A stretch of DNA of 64,000 bases, taken from GAS368 sp965227745. GTDB lineage: Bacteria; Verrucomicrobiota; Verrucomicrobiia; Opitutales; Opitutaceae. The stretch lies in the NCBI GenBank assembly GCA_965227745.1, contig OZ245769.1:1736001-1800000 (forward strand). Reading direction: 5' to 3'. Both the position numbers and the translations under genes were made by a program. The notes beneath the pieces were generated by a model that saw only the letters and a list, made by a program, of their open reading frames with translations, did no database searches and was not told where the DNA came from. Below are positions 49,520-58,169 of this stretch, in pieces (positions within the stretch are counted from its first letter, which is position 1; the number at the start of each line of letters is the position of its first letter).

Positions 49520-51355
49520 TCACCAAGCGTACGTCACACCCGCCGAGAGTTGCCGCTTCGCCGCTGGCGTGGCGGGGACGTCTTGGAAGCGCGTATTCCA
49601 AAGATTATCCGCGAGGACGGAAAATTCGACGCCGCGCCACGCCTCGGGGCGATAGGTGAGCCCGAGCGAGCTCGTCACCGCTTCGTCGCCACCGGTCACG
49701 CGCAGCAAATTGCCCGCCTGAATGCGCGCGACATTATCCATGCGCAGTTCGAAGCCATGCCCCAGTCGCGCGGTGATAGCTGCGGTGAGACGATGGCGCG
49801 CGAAGTTGAGCGCGTAGAAACTGGCGTCGACCGCCGCGCCGCGGTAGTCCGCGTCTTTCGTCAGCCCGGTGTAACCGAGCACGAGATCGACCGCGCCCAG
49901 CGTGCGCCGGGCGACCAGCTCCACGCCCCTCGTGTCGATATCGACGGGATTAGCGGAGCGCGCGGTCACCCCTCGCTTGAACGTCCAATCGACGAGCGAT
50001 TCATCGCGGCGGAAAAATACCGCAGCCTGCCCCGTCCACCCCGCGAGCGCGCCGGCCGCGCCCACTTCTAAATTCTGACTCGTTTCGCGCCCGAGATTCG
50101 GGTTGCCGCGAAAGAGCCCCGCCGTCGCGCTCGAGTTCAGCGCGGTGTAGGTCGGCACCTGCGTGGTTTTCGCGTAGCTCACGTAGAGGCGGCGTAGCGC
50201 AGCGGATTTCTGCTCACGCGCCAGTTCGACGACCGGCGAGACGGCGGAACCATTGCGGTTGGTGTCGTCATAGCTCGCGCCCGCTTTCAGCACCACACGC
50301 TCATCCCCCGACAGAGTCCACGTCTTCTCCGGCACGAGCGAGATCTTCGTCACCGTCCGCGTATGGAAGCGCCCCGCCGTCAGCGAGGTCGAGCGCAGCT
50401 CATCGCCCGTCACCTCGCCGCGAAACGCGACAGCCACGCCATCGCCGAACGATTTCCGTCCGCCCAGCGCTGCACCCTTGGCCCACGTGGTATGTTGAAA
50501 CGGGTGCACCGCCGTCAACGGGGCGAAGCGGTTAAACGCGTAATCGTCCTTGTTCCGCCGATACCATAGGCCCGCCTCCACAAAATCCCCGCCGCCGAGG
50601 TCCACGCGATGATTGAGCGCCAAGAGCAGCGTCTGGAGATTCTCTGTCTCGTTGGAGTTAAAGGGCGTGTACATATTCGGCCACCCGAAAAACTTCTCCT
50701 GATAGCCGGCGAAGAGATCGGTCTGCGCCGTCGTACTAGAAAGTTGGATACGCGCGTTGACGCGGCTGAAATCGTGCTCGCCGTATGCGATCGACCCATC
50801 CGACTCCGATCGTGCCCACGCCACATCCGCCCCCAGCTTTTGCCCGCCGAGTCGCGCGTCGCTCACGTAGCCTTGGTAAAATTCCTGGCGGTTCAGGCCG
50901 TACTCCCCCGCCCCGGCCGCCGCAAAGCCCGCCGTCCGAATCGGCCGCCAGCCGTAAGCCAGCGCGCCCACCGTCGAGTTGGTCGAGCCCACCGCGTGGT
51001 CCGCCCCGGTCAGCACTTCCGGCGCGCCGAGCATCGCGGGCGCGACCGGCAGCTCCGCCAGATAGTGACCGGTCTGTGGGTCGAAGAGCGACACCGAGCC
51101 CAGCCGGAAGCCCGTATTTTCGAAAATCCCGCCCCGGATCGTCACATCCGCCTGCGCTTCCGAGAGATTGCGCGACTCCAAGTCCACCCGGGGCTCGTAC
51201 CGCAGCGCCGACACCGGCGTCGCAAAGGTCCCCGCCGGCGCCTGATTGGCCACGCTGGGCGAGTAAACCGTCACTTCCGGCAGGCTGACTGCACCGCTCT
51301 GAGCCCAAAGCGGCAGCACGACGACGAGTCCTAAAATCACTTGGCTAGGTTTCAT
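49520..51355 (-). CDS. TonB-dependent outer-membrane receptor (BtuB-like)
   Basis: 611 residues. A signal peptide (VILGLVVVLPLWAQS) precedes a TonB-box-like LPEVTVYS, a plug domain (ADVTIRGGIFENTGFRLGSV, EVLTGADHAVGS) and a beta barrel ending in a strand with terminal aromatic residues (RQLSAGVTYAW). The size and the plug are close to BtuB/vitamin B12-type receptors, but no cobalamin riboswitch was recognised upstream, so the ligand is open. An inverted repeat lies at 51387-51403. ATG 51355 gives a normal signal peptide. Presumably uses TonB-ExbBD, not in the window. Confidence 0.88.
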   Translation of the reverse strand: MKPSQVILGLVVVLPLWAQSGAVSLPEVTVYSPSVANQAPAGTFATPVSALRYEPRVDLESRNLSEAQADVTIRGGIFENTGFRLGSVSLFDPQTGHYLAELPVAPAMLGAPEVLTGADHAVGSTNSTVGALAYGWRPIRTAGFAAAGAGEYGLNRQEFYQGYVSDARLGGQKLGADVAWARSESDGSIAYGEHDFSRVNARIQLSSTTAQTDLFAGYQEKFFGWPNMYTPFNSNETENLQTLLLALNHRVDLGGGDFVEAGLWYRRNKDDYAFNRFAPLTAVHPFQHTTWAKGAALGGRKSFGDGVAVAFRGEVTGDELRSTSLTAGRFHTRTVTKISLVPEKTWTLSGDERVVLKAGASYDDTNRNGSAVSPVVELAREQKSAALRRLYVSYAKTTQVPTYTALNSSATAGLFRGNPNLGRETSQNLEVGAAGALAGWTGQAAVFFRRDESLVDWTFKRGVTARSANPVDIDTRGVELVARRTLGAVDLVLGYTGLTKDADYRGAAVDASFYALNFARHRLTAAITARLGHGFELRMDNVARIQAGNLLRVTGGDEAVTSSLGLTYRPEAWRGVEFSVLADNLWNTRFQDVPATPAAKRQLSAGVTYAW

Positions 51356-51386
51356 GGCCCTGCACCGCTACCAGCCAGACCCGTAA

Positions 51387-51403
51387 AAACAAGCCTCTTG
51401 TTT
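51387..51403. promoter_or_regulatory. inverted repeat upstream of the TonB receptor gene
   Basis: AAACAAG / CTTGTTT with a 3-bp centre, 32-48 bp upstream of the receptor start codon. Could be a repressor operator or a small 5' leader hairpin; no regulator is identified. Confidence 0.4.
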
Positions 51404-51486
51404 ACTTAAACCGAATATTACCTTAACAATAGCCCCTGCTGCTCCTTCATAAGCTCGAAATTCCGCATCACCGGATATCCGTAAAA

Positions 51487-51525
51487 TGAAAAAGGCCGGA
51501 GCGGCGTTTACCGCCTCCAGCCTTT
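51487..51525 (-). terminator. terminator of the ferredoxin gene
   Basis: Minus strand: AAAGGCTGGAGGCGG pairs with CGCCGCTCCGGCCTTT around TAAA, with imperfect middle pairs, followed by TTTTTCATTTT. About 73 bp past the ferredoxin stop. Confidence 0.75.
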
Positions 51526-51597
51526 CAAAAACATCGACCGCCCCACTGCCTAATACCCTCTTATTAAAAGCTTTAACAAGAGATCGGGCGCTCGGGA

Positions 51598-51834
51598 TTA
51601 CTCGTCGCCGTCGTTGCCGATCGCCTCGACCGGGCAGCCTTCGAGGGCTTCCATGCACAGCGACACTTCTTCTTCGTTGGTTGGCTGCTTATGGACGTAG
51701 GAATAGCCACCTTCGTCATGGCGCGTAAAAAAAGCCGGGGCCGTCTCACGGCAGAGGTCACAGTCGATGCATTGCTGATCGACATAGAATTTACCCGGTG
51801 CATTCGGAGCCCACTTGTCAGCTTTGTTTGCCAT
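51598..51834 (-). CDS. single-cluster [4Fe-4S] ferredoxin
   Basis: 78-residue electron carrier. CxxCxxC at residues 22-28 (CIDCDLC) and a Cys-Pro at 67-68 (GCPVEAIG) are the four cluster ligands; Cys60 could form a disulfide or be non-ligand. It lacks the second cluster motif of 2[4Fe-4S] ferredoxins and is close to short bacterial 4Fe ferredoxins with F-x-V-D-x-x-x-C. ATG 51834 (MANKADKWAPNAPGKFYVD) chosen over one 5 codons upstream. Has its own terminator, so probably monocistronic. Confidence 0.92.
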   Translation of the reverse strand: MANKADKWAPNAPGKFYVDQQCIDCDLCRETAPAFFTRHDEGGYSYVHKQPTNEEEVSLCMEALEGCPVEAIGNDGDE

Positions 51835-51970
51835 GGTTGCTCCGAACAAAGAAAATAAATCCTAGCACTGTCAAGCGGCGCGCGGGTCAGAAGAGTACGC
51901 ATCGAAAACTACGCACAAGAACGCCCCGCGCCGGCTTGTGTTTGTCCCATCCCCTGATACGCTTCCAGCA

Positions 51971-52891
51971 ATGCTTTCCGACCGCCCCTACATGCGCGAC
52001 GGCTACCCCCGGGAAAAAACGTCGACGCAGCTCTGGCTGTTGTGCGCCATCTTCGGAGCCTTCGTGCTTCAGTTTGTCTTGTCGTCGTCGCCCGCGACCC
52101 GCAACCAACTGACCAACGGCCTCGCCGTCACCATCGCCGGCCTCGCCGACGGACGGCTATGGACGCTCGCGACTTATTGGCTGCTTCACGACGTCAGCAA
52201 TCTCTTCCACGTCGGCCTCGTGCTGTTCGCCCTTTTTGTCCTGGGCCGCGAGATGACTCCCCTGCTGGGCAACCGCCGCATCGTCGGTGTGTTCGCCGCC
52301 TCGCTCATCGTGGGCGGGCTGGCTTGGACCGCGATTCACTGGCGGCTCGCCACGACGGTCGCGGGCCAGCACGACGTGTTGATCGGCGCCACACCCGGGA
52401 TCTACGGCCTGCTCGCGCTTTACGCCGCGCTGTATCCGAATCGTGAATTCAGTTTCATCGTCCTGTTTTTCTTTCCCGTTACCCTCAAGCCCAAGCAGGT
52501 CGCGGTTGCGCTCTTCGTGATCGATCTGTTCATGCTCGGGTTCTACGAGTTTCGCGGCCTCACCGCCCCGCTGCATTACACGGCGTCGGCCCATCTCGGC
52601 GGCATGCTCGCCGGGTGGTTTTATTTCCGCTTCATCTACCAGCCAGACGCCAGCCTCTTCCGCCCCCGCGCCGAATTCCCCCGCTGGATGAAGCGCACCG
52701 CGAAAGTCTCCTCCCTCCTGCCCCCTCCCGCCCTGCCTCCGCGCTCGGAGACGAGTATCAGCGATCCCGCCACGCTGCGCGCCGAGGTCGACCGCATCCT
52801 CGATAAAATCAACAGCCACGGCCTGGGCGCCTTGACCTCCGACGAAAAGCGCCTGCTCGACGAGGCCAAGGATAGCATCACCCGCCGCTAG
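51971..52891 (+). CDS. rhomboid-family membrane protein lacking the catalytic serine
   Basis: 306 residues with about six membrane helices and a soluble C-terminal tail. The helix with the active-site loop reads LIGATPGIYGLLALYAAL (from residue 137): the catalytic Ser of G-x-S-G is Thr141, and the next Gly is Pro142. The catalytic His is kept (AHLGG, His208). The oxyanion region has His in NLFHVGL but not the Asn four residues later. The C-terminus (LRAEVDRILDKINSHGLGAL, TSDEKRLLDEA) is a small helical domain known behind many rhomboids (DUF6576-like). Likely a pseudoprotease; a start ATG at 51971 is chosen. Confidence 0.82.
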   Translation: MLSDRPYMRDGYPREKTSTQLWLLCAIFGAFVLQFVLSSSPATRNQLTNGLAVTIAGLADGRLWTLATYWLLHDVSNLFHVGLVLFALFVLGREMTPLLGNRRIVGVFAASLIVGGLAWTAIHWRLATTVAGQHDVLIGATPGIYGLLALYAALYPNREFSFIVLFFFPVTLKPKQVAVALFVIDLFMLGFYEFRGLTAPLHYTASAHLGGMLAGWFYFRFIYQPDASLFRPRAEFPRWMKRTAKVSSLLPPPALPPRSETSISDPATLRAEVDRILDKINSHGLGALTSDEKRLLDEAKDSITRR

Positions 52892-53066
52892 CCCCCGCGC
52901 GGCGGGAATAAGTCCCCTCCCCTTATTTCTCACCCTTTACGCGTCAGTTCCCTGTGCCCAAACCGGTCTCTCGTACGTCTATTCATTCTGAAATATCACT
53001 TGTCACGCCTTGAACCTGTGTCGATTGCGTGAAACATTTCCTCGGTAGTTACACTCTCAATAACTC

Positions 53067-55334
53067 ATGATTCGAGTACCCGTCGCTCGCCGCCTCGCTG
53101 CCGTTCTTTCCTGCGCCCTCGCTCTCGCGACCGGGTTTGCAGCGCCCGCTGGTCCCGAAGCTCCCAAGCCCGCTCCCGGTGCCATCGTCGCCGACCGCAA
53201 GCCCTTCGCCACCTCCGACACCCTCAAGGCTGAGGCCACCACCCTGATCAAGCTGCTGGAGCAGGCGCACTACGCGCGCGACACCGTGCGCGCCACCGAC
53301 TACGCCCAAGTCATCCCGGACTACATGTCCGAGCTCGACGGCCAGCACCTCTTCTTCCTCGGCAGCGATAAGGCGTCGTTCAGCGAAAAGTACGGCAAAA
53401 ACGTCTACTACAACACCGCCTTCCTCGGTAACATCGACGCCGCCTACGAGATTTTTAACACTTACCAAGATCGCGTAAACGCCCGTGTCGCCTGGGTGTT
53501 TGAAGAGCTGAAAAAAGACGTCGATCTCAACACCAACGACACCTATCGCGCCGACCGCACGAAGTCCGAGTGGCCCACCAACGCCGCCGCTTCCGACGAA
53601 CTCTGGCGCAAGCGCCTCAAGTTCGAAGTCCTCGGCGAAGTGCTGAATAAGAAGACGCCCGACGAGGCCAAGCAGGTCATCCGCAAGCGCTACGAGCGGA
53701 TGCTCAAGAATGTCGGGGAGATCGACGGCAACAATCTCGCCGAGCTCTACCTCAGCACCATCGCTCACCTCTTCGATCCGCACTCCACCTATTTCTCCGC
53801 CGACACGTTCGAGGATTTCTCGATTCAGATGAAGCTGAAGCTCTTTGGCATCGGCGCACTGCTCGGCGTCGAGGAAGATAATTGCATCGTCAAAGAAATC
53901 GTCCCCGGCGGTCCCGCCGATGTTGGCCGGCTCTTGAAGCCAAATGACAAGATCATCTCCGTCGCGCAGACCGGCAAGGAGCCTGTCGAGATCATCGGCA
54001 TGAAGCTCCGCAAGATCGTCGAGATGATCCGCGGCGAAAAGGGCACGGATGTGCACCTCATCATTCAACCCGCCGACGCCACCGATCCGTCTGTGCGCAA
54101 GGAAGTCGTGATCACCCGCGCCGAGGTAAAGCTCAACGCCACCCGCGCCCGCGCTGCGGTCTTCCAAGTCCCCGGCGTCGAGGGCAAGGAGCAGGCGCTC
54201 GGCGTTATCACCCTCCCGGCGTTCTACGCGGACGACGAAGGCGACACCGACGTCGAGCGCAGCACCGCCTCCAAAGACGTCGCCCGCCTCATCGAAAAGC
54301 TGAAGGGTGAAAACGTCCAAGGCATCGTCCTTGACCTGCGTCGCAATGGCGGCGGCTACCTCAACGAAGCCATCGAGCTCGCCGGTCTTTTCATCAAGAA
54401 GGGCCCCGTCGTTCAGGTGAAAAACTACCAAGGCGAAATCCAGGTCGACACCGACAATAACGAGTCGATCGCCTACACCGGCCCGCTCGCCGTCCTCGTC
54501 GACCGCTTCAGCGCCTCCGCCTCCGAGATCGTCACCGGCGCCCTGCAAAACTATGGCCGCGCCATCGTCATCGGCGACACCTCCACGCACGGCAAGGGCT
54601 CCGTCCAATCCGTCGTCGAGATGAAGCAAATCTCCCGCGCCCTCGCCTACCAGATGAACCCCGATGGCACCCCGGCCAAGACGGGCGCCGCGAAGTTCAC
54701 CATCCAAAAGTATTACCTCCCGAGCGGCGACTCCACCCAGCTCAAGGGCGTCGTGCCCGACATCGTCCTCCCCTCCGTCAGCAGCTATATCTCCGGCATC
54801 GGCGAGGCCGACCTGCCGCACGCGCTCGCGTTCGACAAGATCCCGACGAGCAACTTCGAAGGCGCCCCGCTCGACGCCAAGATCCTCACGCCCCTGCGCC
54901 AGGCCAGCCTCGATCGCCAGGCCCGCCTCGAGGAATTCAGCTATCTCCGCAAGAACATCGATTGGTTCAAAACCCGTCAGGACCAGAAGCTCATCTCGAT
55001 CAACCTCGACGAGCGGAAGAAGCAGAAGGAGTCCGACGACGCCTTCCGCAAGGAAATGAACGCCGAGAAAAAGGTCATCGCGAAGGGCGACTTCACCTTC
55101 AAGGAGTTTCGCCTAGGCCCCCCGCCCGTGCCGCGCATCAAGGCGCCAAAGAAGGATGAGGACAAAGACCCGGATGATGACGATGTCGCCGAAGAGGAAA
55201 ACGACACCTACGTGAAAGCCGACATCCACCTCCGCGAAGCCCTCCGCGTCATCAGCGACGCCCTCGCCATGGGCAAGAACAAGGAGCTCTGGGCCGCCAA
55301 CCGCCCGCCCCTCACCGCGTCGAGCGGCGGCTAA
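53067..55334 (+). CDS. C-terminal processing (tail-specific) protease
   Basis: 755 residues, periplasmic S41 protease. Signal peptide (LAAVLSCALALATGFA), an N-terminal helical domain (tail-specific protease type), a PDZ domain (about 255-330, NCIVKEIVPGGPADVGRLLK), the S41 core with FSASASEIVTGAL (catalytic Ser near residue 485) and GDTSTHGKGSVQ (catalytic Lys near 510), and a C-terminal DUF3340-like tail with an acidic stretch (KKDEDKDPDDDDVAEEEN). The domain set matches Prc/Tsp of Gram-negatives, which trims envelope proteins. ATG 53067 starts the signal peptide; a clear terminator follows. Confidence 0.94.
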   Translation: MIRVPVARRLAAVLSCALALATGFAAPAGPEAPKPAPGAIVADRKPFATSDTLKAEATTLIKLLEQAHYARDTVRATDYAQVIPDYMSELDGQHLFFLGSDKASFSEKYGKNVYYNTAFLGNIDAAYEIFNTYQDRVNARVAWVFEELKKDVDLNTNDTYRADRTKSEWPTNAAASDELWRKRLKFEVLGEVLNKKTPDEAKQVIRKRYERMLKNVGEIDGNNLAELYLSTIAHLFDPHSTYFSADTFEDFSIQMKLKLFGIGALLGVEEDNCIVKEIVPGGPADVGRLLKPNDKIISVAQTGKEPVEIIGMKLRKIVEMIRGEKGTDVHLIIQPADATDPSVRKEVVITRAEVKLNATRARAAVFQVPGVEGKEQALGVITLPAFYADDEGDTDVERSTASKDVARLIEKLKGENVQGIVLDLRRNGGGYLNEAIELAGLFIKKGPVVQVKNYQGEIQVDTDNNESIAYTGPLAVLVDRFSASASEIVTGALQNYGRAIVIGDTSTHGKGSVQSVVEMKQISRALAYQMNPDGTPAKTGAAKFTIQKYYLPSGDSTQLKGVVPDIVLPSVSSYISGIGEADLPHALAFDKIPTSNFEGAPLDAKILTPLRQASLDRQARLEEFSYLRKNIDWFKTRQDQKLISINLDERKKQKESDDAFRKEMNAEKKVIAKGDFTFKEFRLGPPPVPRIKAPKKDEDKDPDDDDVAEEENDTYVKADIHLREALRVISDALAMGKNKELWAANRPPLTASSGG

Positions 55335-55368
55335 CCGCCGAAGTATTTTCGCCCCGTAAGGGCACTGC

Positions 55369-55400
55369 AGCGCCGGTCTTTTTGACCGGCGCTTTTTATT
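55369..55400 (+). terminator. terminator of the tail-specific protease gene
   Basis: 10-bp perfect stem AGCGCCGGTC / GACCGGCGCT with a TTTTT loop, followed by TTTTATTT. Confidence 0.92.
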
Positions 55401-55417
55401 TATACGCTGCAGTCCGA

Positions 55418-55443
55418 GGTGGACGGCGACCTCCGGGCGCCGT
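55418..55443. repeat. 26-bp hairpin repeat, copy 2
   Basis: Identical over 26 bp to 36670-36695 (GGTGGACGGCGACC ... GGGCGCCGT), with pairing arms. Lies behind a terminator, like copy 1 behind a gene end. Confidence 0.75.
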
Positions 55444-55492
55444 TGGGAGGGCAAAGATGAAAATCACAGCGCCGATGCGTATCACGCGCGAC

Positions 55493-56059
55493 CTACCAAA
55501 ATTTCCACCACGGCCTGTTGGCCGCTCTCGCTCCAGTCGTCACGTCCGGCGAGATTCGATCTTCAATCTCCGGTAAACCGCACGCGTCCGTATACGTGAG
55601 ATGACCATCTTGTGCGCTGACCTACGACAACTCGCGCCCGCCGCGATAAACAAGCTGAAGCCCGTGCTCTGCCTCCCAATCACATTCAGCAGTGACTTAG
55701 ACATAAATCAGACGATCCTCTCGGCTGCGTCGGGAAACAAAGATTTCGGAAAGATGAACGTGCGCCCACACCGCACTCGACTGCTGGATCTCGCAGACCA
55801 CATTCGCTTCGCCCACTGCGTCGACCGTGCTCCGATAGTTCGCGAAGACGTGACGCGCGTGCAACGCACGTTGTTCGAACTTCAGGTCGAGAAAGGCACG
55901 CACTGCTCGTTCTACATCCTCCTCGTCCGAAGCTTCCAGCCCGTCCAAAGTGAAGCTCAGCGGCGTGCCACCAAAAAGCTGAACCGGGATTGGCTCCGAG
56001 ACTAGCCACTCCGGAACACCAGGATGCGACTTTAATGGGCCAAGCACCGGGACGTTCAT
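55493..56059 (-). pseudogene. broken gene, DUF6985-like, with two in-frame stop codons
   Basis: The intact first part reads MNVPVLGPLKSHPGVPEWLV onward for 120 residues to a TAA at 55697-55699. The same frame then continues with protein-like sequence (VTAECDWEAEHGLQLVYRGG), meets TAG at 55622-55624, and continues (VSAQDGHLTYTDACGLPEIE) to a third stop at 55493-55495. The segments around both stops follow the order I recall for a small family of uncharacterised proteins (DUF6985-like), so this is one gene with two nonsense changes. It lies 26 bp behind prmC on the same strand. Its codon use is less GC-rich than its neighbours. A shorter functional protein cannot be ruled out. Confidence 0.7.
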
Positions 56060-56085
56060 GCTCGATTCAGCTATTTGAAATCGCT

Positions 56086-56931
56086 CTACCTCCGCGCCAA
56101 CACAAACCGATCCCGCCCCGTCAAATCCTGCCGCGACTCGACATTCGCGAAGCCCGCCGCGGCCAGCAGCCGCACCAACTCCGCATGCTGCGCGATCCCG
56201 GTCTCCAGCGCGAGCAATCCGCCCTCATTCAAAAACCTCGGGGCTTGCGCGATGATCGTCCGCAAATCGGCCAAGCCCGCATCAGCCGCCGTCAACGCCG
56301 ACACCGGCTCGAAGCCGCGCACCTCGGGCGTGGTCGCGGCGGTTTCCTCGGCCGTGAGGTAAGGCGGATTGGAGACGATGAGGTCGAAGCGGGCATCGCT
56401 CGGGAGTTCGCCACACCAGTTGGAGCGCGTGAAGGTCACGCGCTCTTTTAATCCGGTTAGGATCGCATTCTCTCGCGCGAGCGTGAGTGCCTCTTCGCTC
56501 GCGTCGACGGCGGTCACTTTCGCGTCCGGAAATTTCTGCGCGAGGGCGAGCGCGATGGCGCCCGTGCCGGTGCCGAGATCGAGGATGGATGCCGGCGGCG
56601 TGGTGCAGGCGGTGATGACGATTTCTACGAGGAGTTCGGTCTCGGGGCGCGGGATGAGCGCGCGGCGGTCGACCTTGAGCTTGAGGCTGTGAAATTCCGT
56701 CTCGCCCAAGATGTACTGCAGCGGCTCGCGCTGGCTGCGGCGTTTCACGAGCGGGCGGATTTTTTCCAGCTCGGGCTCGGTCAGCGGGCGCTCAAATTGC
56801 ATGTACAGCGCCATGCGCTTCAGGCTGAGCGCGTGGCCGATGAGGAGTTCAGCATTGAGCCGCGCCGATTCCACGCCCTTCGAGGCGAGGAAATCCGTGG
56901 AGCGCTTGATGATTTCGAGAACGGTAAACAT
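56086..56931 (-). CDS. prmC: release factor glutamine methyltransferase
   Basis: 281-residue SAM-dependent enzyme that methylates the Gln of the GGQ motif in release factors. An N-terminal helical substrate-binding domain (about 1-75, ESARLNAELLIGHAL) is followed by the methyltransferase fold with ILDLGTGTGAIALALA (SAM site) and the catalytic NPPY in DLIVSNPPYLTAEE. It starts 1 bp behind the prfA stop, so the enzyme and its substrate are co-expressed, the common arrangement. ATG 56931. Confidence 0.95.
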   Translation of the reverse strand: MFTVLEIIKRSTDFLASKGVESARLNAELLIGHALSLKRMALYMQFERPLTEPELEKIRPLVKRRSQREPLQYILGETEFHSLKLKVDRRALIPRPETELLVEIVITACTTPPASILDLGTGTGAIALALAQKFPDAKVTAVDASEEALTLARENAILTGLKERVTFTRSNWCGELPSDARFDLIVSNPPYLTAEETAATTPEVRGFEPVSALTAADAGLADLRTIIAQAPRFLNEGGLLALETGIAQHAELVRLLAAAGFANVESRQDLTGRDRFVLARR

Positions 56932-56932
56932 C

Positions 56933-58054
56933 TCAGTCCTCGTCGTTCAGCGCGGCGCGCGCGGGCATGTAGGTCTGGCCGGTGAGGGCCGCCAGCTTCT
57001 CCTCGTAGTCCGCCTTTTGCAGCGCGGTGACGAAGGCATCGAGGTCCCCCTCCATCACTTGCGGCAGCGTGTAGAGCGTGAGGCCGATGCGATGATCGGT
57101 GACGCGGTTTTGGAGATAGTGGTAGGTGCGGATGCGCTCGCTGCGATCACCGGAGCCGATCTGGCTGCGGCGCGCGGCGGCGTACTTGGCGCGCTCTTCG
57201 TCCTCGCGGCGCTTGAGCAGACGCGAGCGGAGCACGGTGAGGGCCTTGGCCTTGTTCTTGAGCTGCGAGCGCTCGTCGGCGCAGGTGACAAGGAGGCCCG
57301 TGGGCTTGTGGACGATCTGCACGGCGGAGTCAGTGGTGTTGACGCCCTGGCCGCCCGGACCGCTCGCGCGCGCGACGGTGATTTCGAGGTCCTGCGGATC
57401 GATCTGCACATCGACCTCCTCCGCCTCGGGCAGCACCGCGACCGTGCACGTCGAGGTGTGAATTCGCCCGCTCGCCTCGGTGACCGGCACGCGCTTCACG
57501 CGATGCACGCCACTCTCGAACTTGAGTTGCTTGTAAACATCGGTGCCGGTGATGAGGAAAATCACTTCCTTGAACCCGCCGCGCTCCGATTGGCTGCTGC
57601 TCATCGGCTGAATTTTCCACCCGCGCGAATCGGCGTACCGGGAAAACATGCGATAGAGATCGGCGGCAAATAGCGTGGCCTCGTCGCCGCCCGTGCCCGC
57701 GCGGATTTCCATCACGGTGTTGCGAGAGTCCGTCGGGTCCGGCGGGATCATCGCCAGCAATACCGCCTGCTTCAGCTCGGCGCGGCGGCGGTGCAGCTCC
57801 GGCAGCTCCGCCGCGGCGAGCTCCCGCAAATCGGCATCGGCGGCGGGATCTTTGCCCAGGGTCACGGCATCGTCGATCTCGCGTTCGAGCCGAGCGTGCA
57901 ACTCGTGATCCGCGATCATCTGCGTCAGCTTCTGGTGTTCGCGCGTCACGTCCGCCGCGCGCCGCGAGTTGGCGTAAAAGGCAGGCTCCGCCATCTGCGC
58001 GGCGAGTTCGCCGAGCCGGTTCTGAAAGGGGACGATGGACGGAAGTTCTTCCAT
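56933..58054 (-). CDS. prfA: peptide chain release factor 1
   Basis: 373 residues, recognises UAA/UAG stop codons and triggers peptide release. The GGQ motif is in ASGPGGQGVNTTDSAV, the stop-recognition loop in VPVTEASGRIHTST (P-V-T in place of P-A-T), followed by the HKPTGLLVTCADERSQ segment of class I factors. The start ATG 58054 (MEELPSIVPFQNRLGEL) fits the family length; extra upstream codons are unlikely. Operon prfA-prmC. Confidence 0.93.
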   Translation of the reverse strand: MEELPSIVPFQNRLGELAAQMAEPAFYANSRRAADVTREHQKLTQMIADHELHARLEREIDDAVTLGKDPAADADLRELAAAELPELHRRRAELKQAVLLAMIPPDPTDSRNTVMEIRAGTGGDEATLFAADLYRMFSRYADSRGWKIQPMSSSQSERGGFKEVIFLITGTDVYKQLKFESGVHRVKRVPVTEASGRIHTSTCTVAVLPEAEEVDVQIDPQDLEITVARASGPGGQGVNTTDSAVQIVHKPTGLLVTCADERSQLKNKAKALTVLRSRLLKRREDEERAKYAAARRSQIGSGDRSERIRTYHYLQNRVTDHRIGLTLYTLPQVMEGDLDAFVTALQKADYEEKLAALTGQTYMPARAALNDED

Positions 58055-58169
58055 GGATACGAAGAGCGGGATGACGTCGGCGATTTGCGAATTGCAGGCG
58101 CCGCGGCTTGCGGCTCCACTCACAGCAATCGTCTCGCGAGGCAAGTCTGCCTAGCGGTGCTGATCTGCA

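Noticed and set aside
51356..51597. Cobalamin riboswitch before the TonB receptor
   Set aside because: None of the conserved B12-box segments could be found in the available leader; much of it is the ferredoxin terminator.
55622..55699. Programmed stop-codon readthrough in the broken gene
   Set aside because: Two different stop codons (TAA and TAG) with no visible recoding structure; simple decay is the easier explanation.
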